From: Plenodomus lindquistii
Taxonomy: Eukaryota > Ascomycota > Dothideomycetes > Pleosporales > Leptosphaeriaceae
Length of the DNA stretch: 64,000 nt
Assembly: GCA_025504975.1 (NCBI GenBank)
Contig: JANUWI010000021.1
Span: forward strand, 62,001-126,000
Reading direction: 5' to 3'
The translations under genes were made by a program, and so were the position numbers. Below, in pieces: positions 12,401 through 25,100 of the stretch (position 1 is its first letter; every line of letters begins with the position of its first letter). A model generated the notes under the pieces. The model saw nothing but the letters and a program-made list of their open reading frames with translations, made no database searches and had not been told where the DNA came from.

Positions 12401-15400
12401 TAAATAAAAGCTTAGGCTATATTAATATTAAATAAAGATATTAAAAGTAAATAAATTTATATAAAGTTATAGTAAAAAACTAGAGTAGTAGGTTAGTATT
12501 ATAGGCTATATATTATATTAATCTATTAAATATCTCTAGAGTAAACTAGCGTAACTTTTAGTACTATCTATATAATAAACTTATATTTTTAATATAGGCT
12601 ATATATACTATAAAAGCATAGTATTCTAATTATATTTATATATACTTCTAGTAGGTAGATACTACTAAAAAGTAGCTTTAAACTAAACTACTTTTTTTTA
12701 GGTATTTATATTATATGCGTTACGCGTATAGCTATTTTTAATAATATAAATCTAGGTAAAAAAAGCTAAAAAGAGTTTTTATAATACTTTTTATTAGTAG
12801 AGACCTATAGGCTAAACCTTTAATATAGTAATAATTATTCTATTTAAACTTTTTTTTTTATCTAGTTACTAAAAGCTTAACTAAAAATTATTTCCCTCCC
12901 TCTCTAATTATAGTAGCTTTAATCTAATACTTTTAAAACTTTAAAACTTTAGAATATACTATTTCTCTAGCAGAATATAATAGTAACCTATAGAATAGTA
13001 AAATATAAAGTAAAAAAAGTTAGAAAAAGGTAGTTATTTATACGTAGCTCTATTTTACTAGTCTATATATTACTATATATTTTAAAAATATAAAGGTATA
13101 TCTAATTAATTATATAGAACTTTCTATATAATATATATATAGAAGCCTTTCTATATATTAGAAAAAAAGCTAAATATCTACTTTATAATTATTTATAAAT
13201 AATTAGAGGAAATAAAATTTAGCTTACTTTAACTAGAATATATAAATACTATTAAGTACGAATTTTTAGTACCTAGATAGCTATAATAGGCTATAGAATA
13301 TATTATAGATTTTAAAAACTATATCTAGAGACCTATAGATATAGAAGATTTATTAATATTTAAAAATATTACTATTATATAGACATTTATAGTTTAAATA
13401 GTATAAGCCTAAAATAATAAAATTTAAAACTATAGTTATTAGTAATAATATATATATTTTTAGTAGTAATCTATATACCTTTTAATAAGTTATATATAAT
13501 ATAATCTATTTATAATACTCTATTTTTCTTTTAGTAATACTTTATCTAATAACCTTTTAAAAATTTATAAATTAACTTTAAAATCTAAGTATATTGCTTT
13601 TTATAAATAGTATTTTAACTTATATTTTAAAACTTATATTTAGTTTCTATATTATAGCTTATATAGTTCTATATTATATTAGTAGTTACTAGTATTTACT
13701 ATAAATAATAATAGGCCTTTTTTATAGTAATTCTTAGTTATTTTAGGTAGAATATAATCCTTTAATACGCTATAATATTATAAAACTATTATTAGACCTA
13801 TTACTAGCTTAAATTTAAGTAATTATAACTTTTTATATAAAGTTTTAATAGTAGCTAAAGTTACTAGACTATAAAAAGTAGTTTTATTTTCTAGATAAAA
13901 AATGTATATATTTATTAGTATAAGCCTACGCTATAGTCTATGTTTATAAATAGAACTATAGTTACTTAACTAGTTATATAGAGTAAACTAGTAACTTTTA
14001 AAGTAATTAAGCCTATATATTTAAAGTAGTAAAAAAAAAAATTTTTATAAATAAATTAAACTAGTTTTTATTTTTATTATAATTTAAGTTAGATGTATAC
14101 TAGTAAAGCTATACTATCTAGTACTAAAGAAATATAATAGTATATAAAAGCTTTACTATAATTTTACTACTATCTATATATATATATTTAACTTAAAATT
14201 TAAAAAAAAGTAGTAAAAAAGTATTAAAATATAGAAAAATAGATTAATATAAAAAACGTACTAATTATATATTTACTAGTAATAGGCCTATACACTAGTA
14301 GTAAATTTTATAATAAGTTATAACTATAAAAGGTAAATATAAAAAATAAATATAAAGTTTACTAACTCTATTTAATTTTAATGTCTAATTTTATAATATA
14401 TAAAATTTTTTTTTTTTATAAATATTATAGGTAGTAGGTATACTCTTTAAATTCTTTATTATTTAGAATAATTTTATATTATCTAACCTAGTGTAGCTTT
14501 CTTTTAATTATATAAATTATACTTTTAGTATTTTTAAATACTAATAAGCTAATTCTTTTATATACTTACTATTTTAACCTATTACTAATATATAGAGGTG
14601 TATTATCCTTTAATTATAATTCTAAATATAATTCTAGCTTATTACTAGTTTATATTACGCTTTTAATATTATACCTATTATTATTATTATTAGTTTCTAA
14701 CTACTATTTTTATTAGTAAGGAATATAAATTATAAAACTAGAGGAATAAAATTACTTTTTATATATTACTATATTAACTATGCTAATTAATTCTTAATTA
14801 CTATAGATAGTTTTAAAATTTAATAGTTTATAAAATAGATTTACTTTCTATACTTTTATAAAACTCTATAAATAATTTAATACTATAATTATTTTTTATT
14901 TACGTAGATATTAGATATAGAGTAGTATCTAGTCTATATTATATAATATATATAGTTATAGTTATGCTATATAATAAGCTAGAATAATTACGTTTAGTAT
15001 AGTGCTATTTTAATATTAAATTAGTTTAAATAAACCTTTACTAGCTTCTATATTATACTAAAAAGTATATAGATAGAGAATAGTAATCTATATAATTTTA
15101 ATACACCTATAGCTTTATATCTCTATTATATAATATAGAAGCTAGTAGGGATTTTATTTAAACTAACTAAGCCTTTAAACTACTAGATTGTATTAAAAAG
15201 TAGGTTAAGGTACTATAGATTCTACTAGAGTACTTTAGAGTATTATTTAAAGTAATAGGTACTTTTTAGTAAAGTTTATTAGCTATATTAAGTATCTTTT
15301 ATAGCTCTAGTATAGTATAATATTATTTTTATAGAAATATTTATATTAAGTTTAGATTTAGCTAGTTTAAAAAAAATAAATAAAATATAAATAACTTAGT

Positions 15401-16283
15401 ACTCTAGTATACTTAAGTAAGTATAAAGTATAGCCTATAGAAGTATATTACTTCTAAAAATAGAATAGTAAATTAGATATATTATAATATATATATTATA
15501 ATTATTAAAAACTTTTTAGTTTTATTTTTAATATATAGAGAGTAAGGTAAATTTATTAGACTACAAATTTATTAGGTTCTATAGATCTCTAATTAATAGA
15601 ATAAAAAGTAAACACTTTTTTTAATACAGTTTCTAAAGGGGCATGTTTAACGCTAGAAAAGATTTAATTTATAAAAAAAAGTATATTAAAATAATATATT
15701 CTACTACGTAGAATCTAATAAACCTATAAGTAAATATTAATATATATTCTAATTTTACGCCTAATTAAATAAAATTTATATTTAAAACTATTAATAGAGT
15801 ATTATATAAAATACTTATATTATTTATTAATAAGCTCTATAACGCTAATTATAAAATTATAAACACGTTTTAATAGCTTATTTATAATTTAAACTAAAAA
15901 GATAAAATCTATGCTTATAGAGGTAATAGAGTTAAAAATAATACTCTAACATTAAAAATAGAAAACTAGAAATAAAGTTATAAAACGTTTTTAAACCTAC
16001 TTTATAAAAGTAGAATATTTAAAAAGGTAATTATAAAAATAGCGCAGCTAATACTATTAAATAGAGATTAAAATAATAATATATATCTAAAAGTTAAATC
16101 AATAGATATTAAACTACTAGATAATTTATATAAAGCTATTATTATAAATAAGTCTACTTTTAAATTTTTAGTCTATACTATTAAAAGGTATTACTAAGTA
16201 GATTAATAGCTTTATTTTAATACTAGTTAGCTATCTACTAGATATCTAATTTTAACCTTTTTTTTTCTAATAATATTATATAT

Positions 16284-16302
16284 AGCTACTCCCCCCTTTT
16301 TA
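16284..16302 (-). other. possible polypurine tract on the minus strand
   Basis: The + strand carries C6 followed by T4, so the minus strand reads AAAAGGGGGG followed by AG. A G6 run is striking in a region with hardly any G runs and resembles the polypurine tract that primes plus-strand synthesis just before a 3' LTR. That would place a minus-strand LTR immediately to its left. I could not find a partner LTR, so this stays tentative. Confidence 0.25.
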
Positions 16303-16460
16303 ACTTTTTATTTACTATTTTTTTTTTCTATATAACCTTTTTAATATTAGTTTACTTATATATATAGGCTATAGCCTATTTTTCTATACTTTTAATAATC
16401 TTTTTAAACTTTATAGTATACCTCTAAATAGATTTTACTACTACTATTAAAGTTTTTTAA

Positions 16461-16568
16461 CTATCTAGTACTACTAGGTTATAGATTTAACTACTACTAT
16501 CTAATACTACTAGGTTATAAATCTAACTTTAGCTACCTAGTATTATTAGGTTATAGATTTTATAAAGT
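16461..16568. repeat. 36 bp tandem repeat, three copies
   Basis: Three head-to-tail units start at 16461, 16497 and 16533, exactly 36 bp apart, sharing a core of CTA-C-TAGTACTACTAGGTTATA type. The unit is a multiple of three, so it would encode a 12-residue repeat if translated. Differences between units are mainly C/T and A/G, consistent with RIP after the array formed. The parent gene or element was not recognised. Confidence 0.75.
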
Positions 16569-19500
16569 TACTTAAACTATTTTATAATTCTTTCTATTTA
16601 GTAAATAAATAGTACTTTTTTAATATAACTAAAGTACTATCTACTACTAATATTAAAAACAAAGATTATATTTTATTAGTAGGTAACAATTCTTCTATAA
16701 TTTATTATTTACTATAGAATAAGTACGTAGTTAGTTTAAAAGCTCTAGAAAAAAAGCTTATTAACTTTAAAAACTACTATAGAGAGGTTAGATTAAAACT
16801 AGATTATACTAAAAAGCTTCTAGAGATTAAAAATAAATTATATTATTTTAAGCGTTAAGTATATACTTAAAAGATTAAAGTATTATAAATATATATTAAT
16901 ATGCTCTAGGTAAGTTAATAAGTATAAAATACTAATAAAAATATCTATAAAGTAATTTTAATAATAGTTTTTAAGCTAAAATCTAGATACTATAATAGTT
17001 ATAGTATATAGATTAACTTTAGTAACTTTAAAAAAATATAACTATATCTATTAATAATATATAAAGCTATAAGTTAAATACTTTATATTTATAGATAGCT
17101 TATAAACGTTTAGACTATAGCTATTATATAAAAATTACTATTAAACTAGATTACCTTAATACGTTTATTATAACCTAGCTATATTATAGATAGTTTACTA
17201 AGTTTATTTTACTTTATATTAAATCTATAACTATATAGAAAATAACATTTTTTTTAAGTATAGTAAGTAAATATTAAATCTATTTTAAATAATCTATTTA
17301 TATAAATTAATAGGCTATACTATTTATTTTAACTATTTTACTACTCTAGCTAGTATATAAAGCTAGATTACTTTTTATCTTTATTTCTATAGTTAAATTA
17401 ATATCTATAGAGTAATAGAACCTACTAAATATATAAACTAGATAATTATAATTAATTAGAAATAACTACTATATCTAGTATATAAAATCTAATTTCTTTT
17501 CTACTTTTATTTTATTTAAATTTGTAGATTATACCTAGATTATAGTCTAGAGTTCTATTAGTAAATAAATAGTAGAAAGTAGCTAGGTATAACTCTTTTA
17601 TAAAATTAATTAATTAAGTAATATAATTATATAACCTATATAGATTATATTAGTATTATTTATTATTCTATAATTAAACTAATTCTATAGTAGGCCTAAC
17701 TTCTTTTTACTAGGCTAAATAGAAATTCTATAGATAATAAAAAGGTATATTTTAACGTAACTTATATACTACTATAGAGATAAAAAACTATATCTATAAA
17801 TAGTATTTTATAGAATTTATAGCTAAGCCTAGAGCTAATAGAAGAATAAAGTTAGAGGGTAATAATAGTTTAGAGACTAATAAAAAGAATAAGCATAGGT
17901 AGAAAAACAAATATAAGCGCTATTATAACTAGATATAAAGTAAAAGAAAATTAAATAGCTTGTAGTTTATATATATTATATAGTAGAGAGAAATTTACTA
18001 ATATAGATAAAAGTAAAGTAAAGTATTCTATAAGTAACTAGTAGATAATATTATATTTATACTTTTATAAAAATATAAGTTATTAATAAAAATTTTTTAT
18101 ACGTACTCTATTTTAACTATAACTTTCTATAGCTACTACCTAAAGGCTATAACTTTATATATTACTATATTAGATTATAGACTATAGAATTTATATAAGT
18201 ATAGCTAATAAAGTAATATAGAATATTATATTTCTATTAAATATTACTTACTAATATATAGTACTTAACGCTATTAATAAAGCTTTTAAAAAGTAACTAA
18301 TTACTTTATTAAATAATATCCTTACTACGTTTTCTATTAAAATTCTTTTTCTTATTTAAAGTATTTTACTAGAGAATAAACTGTATAGGTAGATATTAAA
18401 AACGCTTAAATAACTATTATAGCTCTATTATACTATATTTAGCTATAAATTTTATACTATATATTTATTTACTATTATAATTAACGTAGATACTAAGTAT
18501 ATAAATACTTTTAAAACTTTCTTTAAATTTTATAGTATGTATATAAAGCGCGTAGGAATTAATATATACTTTTTTACTAATTATATTATCTACTCTATAG
18601 ATTAGTGTAATAGAATGTATAGTTCTATATAGACACTAGATGTAATTAATATTCTATAATTTTAAAAACTTTAAAACCTATTTATTATAGTTTTTCTAAC
18701 TTTTAAAGCGCTAAATATAGTTATGTTTTAGAGTTTCTATACTACCTAGACTTATAAAAATACTATATTAAAGTAGTTTAAAAAAGTATATTTAATATTT
18801 ATATTTAACCTAGTTCTTTTTTATATACGCTTTAGAAATAGTTTTAAAAAAATTAACTTCTAAATATATAGTAAACCTAAATAGCCTAATTCTTATATTT
18901 TTCTAATATCTATTAATTTATCTCTAGTAAAAGACTTTTCTATAGGTATATATAGAAACCTTACTTATTTTATATTTTATATATATTTTAGAAATAGTTA
19001 AAATAACTATATATTTTTACTTTTTAGTATTAATACTAATTATAGTAAGTAGAGCCTACATCTAGGTATTATATTACTAAAAAATATAATAATTTTTAAA
19101 TTTTATACTACTTTAGTATTATAGTATAGCTAGGCTATATATATAAATAAGTTTATATTTTTACTAATATATTATATAAATAGCTTGATTCTTACGCGTT
19201 TAATTACCTAGAGTTTAATTAACTCTACTTTAGAAGTAAACTTCTAGTAAAGCTTTTTAATATATACTATTACTTTAATAAATTTTCTCTAGTTATAATA
19301 TAGTTTTTAAAGTATAAGTTATAGTATATAACTGTTAGCTTACTATATTCTATAGTTATTAATAGTAAGTTTATAAAGGTATTTCTATAGTATATTAATA
19401 TAGAGCTATACTAAAGTATAAACTTTAGTAAATAAAAAAATAACAGCTATTAATAGATATTAAAATATAATTAGTACTAGTTAGGTAATCTAGATATATA

Positions 19501-22500
19501 TCTAGAAAATAAACTTAAAACTCTAATAGAAATATATTATATTAGGTAGCTAGTGTAAATATAGAACTATTATAATAATACCTACTATATATAAAAAAAC
19601 CTTTAGGTATAAAAAGGTATTTTATAAATTATAAAATACTTAATTAGCTATTGTTTTAATATAATATACAGCTATACTTTATAGTTTATTTTAAAGTCTA
19701 TATTATTATAATTTATTATATATATAGAGAGGTAGTATATAGTTAATAATTATAATTTAATAAATTTTTACGCATATAATCTAAAACGTAGTAGTTTAAA
19801 AAAGCCTTCTATTAAAAGAATTATTTCTATATTAATTAGTCTATAAATAGGTAAATAAGATTGTAGAAAATTATAATAAAAAGAAACTTTTTATAACTAT
19901 ATATATTTTTATACATCTCTAAACACTAGAATAAATAGGCTAATAAAGTTAATTTAGTAACTATTTTTAAAGTAATAAATAATATTCTACTAGCTTTAGA
20001 ATAGTTATTTACTACTATACTATTATTATATATATAACTTCTAATATTTACTTTCTAAGTATTATTTACTTTAGAAGTACCTAAATACTAAGTACTTCTA
20101 CTACTTTAGCTATTATAAAAAAAGGTATAGCTTATATCTCTAGAAAATTAATAAATATAGAACTATTAAAGAATACTAGATATATACGTGTAGAATTAGT
20201 AATAAAGTCTAAAATTAATAGTAATTAATATAATATTATTTAAATAATCTATATAGGTATATATTTTTAATAAACTAATAGGTGCCTAATATCTATACTA
20301 TTTTATTTCTAAATATAGGTAAAGCTATATAGCCTATTAACTTTAGAAATTTAAATAAAAGAAACTTATAGCATACTTTTAGCTTTTACTTATTAGTATT
20401 TATATAGTTTTTTTATAGTACTATAGTTATAGTTTATACAATAATTACTTCTAATAGAGGTAATGCTATAAAGACTTTTATATAGAAATATATTATTAAA
20501 AATACTAATAAATAGATATAGAAATAAAGTAGGCTTCTAGATATATATAGATATTTATAAACGTATTTTTATAATATATCTATTTATTAACTATTCTATA
20601 CATAAATTATAGGTTTATAACTTTATACTTTTAATAATTACTACGTTCTATTACCTATACTAGATATAGTTAATAAAGTAGATACTATTTTTATTAATTA
20701 TTCTATACGCGTTACTCTAACTAACTTTATATTTATTACTTTTAGCTTATATTATATTTACTCTAGTAGTATAATTTATATTAAGTATATAGTAGCTTAT
20801 CTCTATTTAAAGTATAGAATTCTAATTATAAATTTCTCTAGTATAGGTATAAAGAATTACGTAAATACTATAACTTTTTTATTTATCTCTCTAGTAAACG
20901 CGTTATATTCTATTTTATAAATTATAAAAATATAATAAGTTTAATAAATATAAATTAGTAATTTTAGTTTTTAATTTATTAATTTAACTAATATAAACTA
21001 AAGCGTAGTTTATAAATAATTTATATGTATAATTTAGCTAAATCTAGCTAAATACTAGTAGACTAGATAGTAGATTTATTAGTACTATAAAGAAGAACTT
21101 TTATAAGTTACTAGAGTTTTTATAGAGATAATTACTATAATAGAAAGCTATAAGCTTCTATATCTAACTTATATCTATTAAAAATCTAATTTAATAGCTA
21201 CCTCTATAATAGTTAGACTCTAGAGCGTTAGTAGTATATATAAAAAAAAATAAGTAAAAGTATATATTCTAGCTAGAAACCTAGATTACTTAAAGTTTTC
21301 TTTCTAGTAAATTAAATAGATCTAGATAACTATAGTAGTTACCTAGAGAGAGTAAAATAAATATACTTTCTAAATTATAATACCTATATAGAAAGTTTAG
21401 CTTACTATCTATATAGATTATAAGCTTATTTAACTTTTAACTACTATTAAGTAGTAGTAGAAACTAAAGTAATATATAGACTTATAAAACTATAGTAATT
21501 ACTATAAGTTTTAAAATTATAATAGATATTTTTTCTAAATTCTTTTATATAATACTTAAAATTTATATAATATTTATTCTAGTATACGCTTATCTATCTA
21601 TATACTATAGAATAAAAATTATAAACTACTATAAATATTAAATATCTTTTCTAAAAAGTAATTACTACTATTACTATTACCTTAGATTTTTTATAGGCTA
21701 TGTAATAGAGGACCTTTTATATTAGAGTTTTCTAATCTATTTATATTATATATTTATTTATAGAGCTTATAAATAATTCTATAGTACTTATACTCTAGTT
21801 AGATTTAATTTACTATAAAATATAAAAGTTACTACTATATTTTAAAGTAGTAACTAAATATACCTAAAAACCTAAAATCTTTATATATTAATCTAATCTA
21901 GAGAGTTATTTTAAGTGTATTATAAAGTGTTAGTTTAAAAATACAAAAAGTTTATTTAGTATTAGTTTAACTTAAAAATTATAACTAGCTATAAAACTTT
22001 TTAGTATAAATATTAACGCTTATCTTTTTAATTTAATTAACTACTTTTAATATATCTGCTATAAAAGCCTTCTAATCTAATAGAAAAAGCGTACTTTAAT
22101 TTAGATCTAAAATAAAAACTATATAATTTTCTCTATTATTATAATTTTCTATAGTTTTTAATAGTTTTAGTTTTAGTAAAAGGTATATTTAAAGCTTATT
22201 AGTTAAATATATTAGATTCCTTAGATATTTAAGTAGTTTTTTAATATATTACCTAATAGAATACTAGATTAAACTATAAGTAGCTAAGTATAAAGATACT
22301 CTATTAAAAAAAATATTACCTAAATAAAGAATAATTAAACGCGTTAATACTACTACTACTTAGTTTTACTTACTAAATATAATAGCTCTAAAATTCTACT
22401 CTAGTAATATTAGTTAGATAACGCTGTAAAAAAAATAGTATCTAGTTATTTTTAGAAGCTAGAGTAAAGGAATTCTAATTTTATTCTAAGTTTAGTTTTT

Positions 22501-24739
22501 AATTGTAGGTATATAGATTTATAATTTAATAGTTTTATCTAGCGTATTTTTAATCTAATACTAGTAGCCTTTATACTTCTATTTACTTAAATCTCTTAAT
22601 AAATTAAAGAATATAATAAATATTTTTCTAGAATTAGAATACTAGTCTATACTAGCCTAGAGAATTTTTAATTAATAATTATCTTTACGTGTACGTTCTA
22701 TAGATATTTTACTATCTATAAAAAATCTAATTAATTTTACTAGAGTTTTAGGTGTTTTATCTAGTATTATAAATAGCTTTATAAAAAAAATACGTAGCTA
22801 GTAGCTATATCTATACTAAGTAATATATACTTCTATATTACATAACCTATTATATAGTATTTATATATTATTTTTATAAATAAAAAGGAATATACCTTTA
22901 TTTAATAGTAGTTCTATCTCTAATAAATTCTATACTAAGTTATAAATAGAATTAAAGTAAAGCTATTATTTTTATAAAGTAAGTATACCTCTAAAAGCTA
23001 AATTAAGCTTTATAATATTATATATAGAAAGATATTTTAGTAATACTAACTAAGCTAGAAAAGTAGATATTAGGTAGAATATACTCTCTATTTCTTTAAT
23101 TACGCTATATATATATTTATTTAGATCTATTTATATTTTTAAAGTATTCTAGTCTAAATATTTTAGGTAAAGTGCGTTTTCTATATATTATACTTTAAAG
23201 TAATTATAATAATACTAAAATAGAACTATAAAACTATAGACTCTAATATTATTCTTTATAAAGTAGGTTATAATCTCTATAATAGTATATATTATAAAAA
23301 GCTAAGTAAATAAACTTTATTTAAATTTAAATAGTTTTATATTCTCTATATTATTTTTATTACTTTTTAAATACTAGTTCTAAAGTATACTATATACTTA
23401 ATAGAATATACTCTAAAGTATCTAATAGTACTTTTATAGGTACACTTATAATTATTAGTAAACCTAAAATATAAGTATTTACTACGTAATTTTATAGTAT
23501 AAATCGTTTATTATATAATAAAAATAGGTAATTTTAGTAGTAGTAAATTTATACTTATTTTATTTATAAATTTAAATTCTTCTATTCTAGTATAGGTTAG
23601 CTATAAGTATATCTAGTAGAATAAAAAGCTTATAGTAATAGAGCTCTATACTATATAGTTTACTTAAAATCTATACCTAATTTTACTAGTCTTTTATAAT
23701 AGGCTTATTATTTTTCTAAAGCTTTTTAATCTACCTATAATATTTAATATAAAGTAGAATAACTTCTATAAAATTATATTTACTTAAAATATTTATAATA
23801 TAGTATAGATCCTATAATAATATCTATAGTAGTAAAAAGGTTACTTTATAATAAATAATTAGAAAAATAACTTTAATAGTAAAAGGGTGTTTATCTAGAA
23901 GTAGATTAACTACTAGCTAAATTACTAAAAGTAGTATACTTTTAAACTATAGAATTTTAGCTAAAGTATATCTATTAACCTAGTAGCTATATTACTTACT
24001 TACTACTATATTAAAATAGTAATTATTATATCTAGTTAATATAATATCTAGCGCTTTTAGTTTCTCTATAGTAAAAATATAGGTAGTTACTTTAAATAAG
24101 TTACTTTACTAATATTTATTTATAGTAGTAGATTTAAATTTATTTTTTATAATTAAGCTTAAATTTATACTATAACTATAGTTAACTAGTCTATTTTAGA
24201 TAGTATATTATACTTATTAATACTACTTTTTAGATTTCTACTTATTTTTACTAAAATAGCTATTATTTTTATTAAGTCTAGTACTCTATAGTATAGTAAG
24301 TGTTTAGTTTTACTAATTTAAACTTCTAGTAATAAAATATTTATTTATAAAAGCTATAGCTACGTAAAAAGAACCTATATATATATAAAACTATTTTAAT
24401 TAATAATTAAATATAAGTTATTTATAAAATCTATACTTTACGTTTAAGTATATAATATACTTAGAATATTTATAGTAGCTTTAGACCTTAAAATCTACTA
24501 TAGATTAATAATCTTTAATACTCTATGTACTTTAAACTAAAAAATAAGCGCTTATTTCTAATATATAGTATATTCTCTATATAATACTAGTTGTTTTAGA
24601 AATTAATAATACTAGAACACGTTTATAATTATAAGTACATCTATAAATAGGCGTAATCTAGCTCTAGACCTACTAGAAAGTATATAGCCTATTCTATATA
24701 TAGATTAGAAATATATATCTAGACGTTACTACATTTATA
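16569..24739. other. RIP-degraded AT-rich repeat DNA, no family assigned
   Basis: Composition is as in the rest of the window. Around 16690-16860 (+) a Lys/Glu/Leu-rich stretch with heptad-like spacing reads as a possible coiled coil, and a Lys/Arg-rich patch lies near 17865-17950 (+). These could be parts of a gag-like or transposase-like protein, but no diagnostic motif supports a name. No RNA gene, intact reading frame or terminal repeat was seen. Confidence 0.45.
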
Positions 24740-25100
24740 GTATTTATTTATTAACTATTTACGCTTATAAATATTAATTTATATTAAGTATTAATTTATA
24801 TTAACTATTTATTTATTTAGACTTTTAATTTATATAAAGTATTTATTTATATAAACTTTTAATCTATATACACTTTTTATCTATATAAACTTTTTATCTA
24901 TATAAACTCTTTATTTATATAAACCTTTTATCTATATAAACTATAGGTTTAAATAAATAATCTATTAATATAAACTATTATATTATATAAACTATTTATT
25001 TATACTAACTATTTAATTATATTAACTAAATCTATATATAATACTTTTAATTATATTAACTATTTAGTTATATAAAAAGTTTATTAATATAAATCTATTA
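24740..25100. repeat. AT-rich minisatellite, unit about 17 bp
   Basis: Tandem variants of TATCTATATAAACTTTT. The clearest block is 24843-24953, where about seven consecutive units of 16-18 bp differ by one to three bases. Diverged copies with the TATAAACT or TATTAACT core continue on both sides to about 24740 and 25100. Lack of CA/TG in the unit suggests that it was itself RIP-mutated or grew from already mutated DNA. No coding role is evident. Confidence 0.75.

Larger units (their letters stand above)
5375..16440. other. RIP-degraded AT-rich repeat DNA, no family assigned
   Basis: Eleven kilobases with the same CA/TG depletion and TA/CTAG excess as the assigned transposons. I searched by eye for protease D-S-G, reverse-transcriptase Y-L-D-D, integrase D-D-E, pogo DDD and zinc-knuckle patterns on both strands and found none I could defend. 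An (AT)n tract lies near 9441-9473, and a pyrimidine tract (CCCTCCCTCTCT) at 12894-12905. Most likely it is further retroelement or DNA-transposon relics nested in one another; this is inferred from composition. Confidence 0.5.
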
